From Hungatella sp. UBA5385 (lineage in GTDB: Bacteria; Bacillota; Clostridia; Lachnospirales; Lachnospiraceae), in NCBI GenBank assembly GCA_002409995.1, contig DHOR01000040.1, forward strand, positions 259,592 through 292,141: DNA of 32,550 nt, written 5' to 3'. Position 1 is the first letter of the stretch, and each line of letters begins with the position of its first letter. Below the pieces are notes generated by a model. That model worked only from the letters and a program-made list of their open reading frames with translations, made no database searches and had not been told where the DNA came from. Below, in pieces: positions 32,528 through 32,550 of the stretch. The position numbers were made by a program, and so were the translations under genes.

Positions 32528-32550
32528 CCCTTTGTATCAAAGGGTCGAAC
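32507..32550. repeat. Inverted repeat family copy 2 (cut by window edge)
   Basis: GGGGTTCAACCCTTTG (32519-32534), centre TAT, then CAAAGGGTCGAAC to the last base. The centre is the reverse complement of copy 1's ATA, so this copy lies in the opposite orientation. One arm base differs; it pairs as G-U only in minus-strand RNA. Confidence 0.8.

Overview
The window looks like chromosome of a low-GC, Gram-positive, probably anaerobic Clostridia member, most likely Lachnospiraceae-like. Supporting signs are strong AGGAGG ribosome sites throughout, an S-layer-homology protein, a YknXYZ-type pump, LrgAB, the sporulation-associated membrane protein YtaF, a flagellin lysine-N-methylase-like protein, a galactitol-family PTS and a tetrahydrofolate riboswitch. 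The species cannot be named from the sequence alone. No rRNA, tRNA, CRISPR array, prophage or insertion sequence was seen.

Layout. (1) 1-1408: a truncated membrane-anchored FMN-binding protein with tandem domains, divergent from a NusG-domain-II protein; together they suggest an extracytoplasmic flavin redox module. (2) 1405-6106, minus strand: Na+/phosphate cotransporter, PhoB-like regulator, PhoR-like kinase and a DegV protein, with helically phased TTTACA repeats (Pho-box-like) before the transporter. (3) 6205-7197: a membrane dipeptidase whose own promoter reads through a hairpin terminator. (4) 7328-14335: an SLH protein, a MacA/YknX-type adaptor, an ATPase and a permease, divergent from an OmpR-type two-component system; the shared intergenic region carries TAACCTGAAAT direct repeats. 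(5) 14426-15316: an orphan MerR regulator with a canonical 19-bp-spacer promoter. (6) 15387-18643: HAD phosphatase, Mrp ATPase and (p)ppGpp synthetase operon, divergent from an HD-domain hydrolase through overlapping face-to-face promoters. (7) 18742-19535: folate ECF S component behind a THF riboswitch. (8) 19583-21318: PAP2 phosphatase and divergent lrgAB. (9) 21448-28058, minus strand: PTS EIIA, EIIB, EIIC, PRD regulator, class II aldolase, DhaK, DhaL. The regulator is split by a frameshift at a (TG)5 tract. (10) 28508-32550, minus strand: FliB-like protein, YtaF, MATE transporter under a MerR-type promoter, and signal peptidase I, with two copies of a perfect or near-perfect inverted-repeat family.

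How the parts work together. The carbohydrate operon is the most system-like block. A phosphotransferase imports and phosphorylates an unknown sugar or polyol, an aldolase cleaves a product, and a dihydroxyacetone-kinase pair feeds a C3 (or ketotetrose) phosphate into glycolysis. Its dedicated regulator appears switched off or phase-variable. The SLH/pump/two-component block looks like an inducible envelope-stress or peptide efflux system. Most genes are ordinary families; the more novel signals are in the non-coding DNA: leader switches, repeat families, promoter architecture and the slippery tract.
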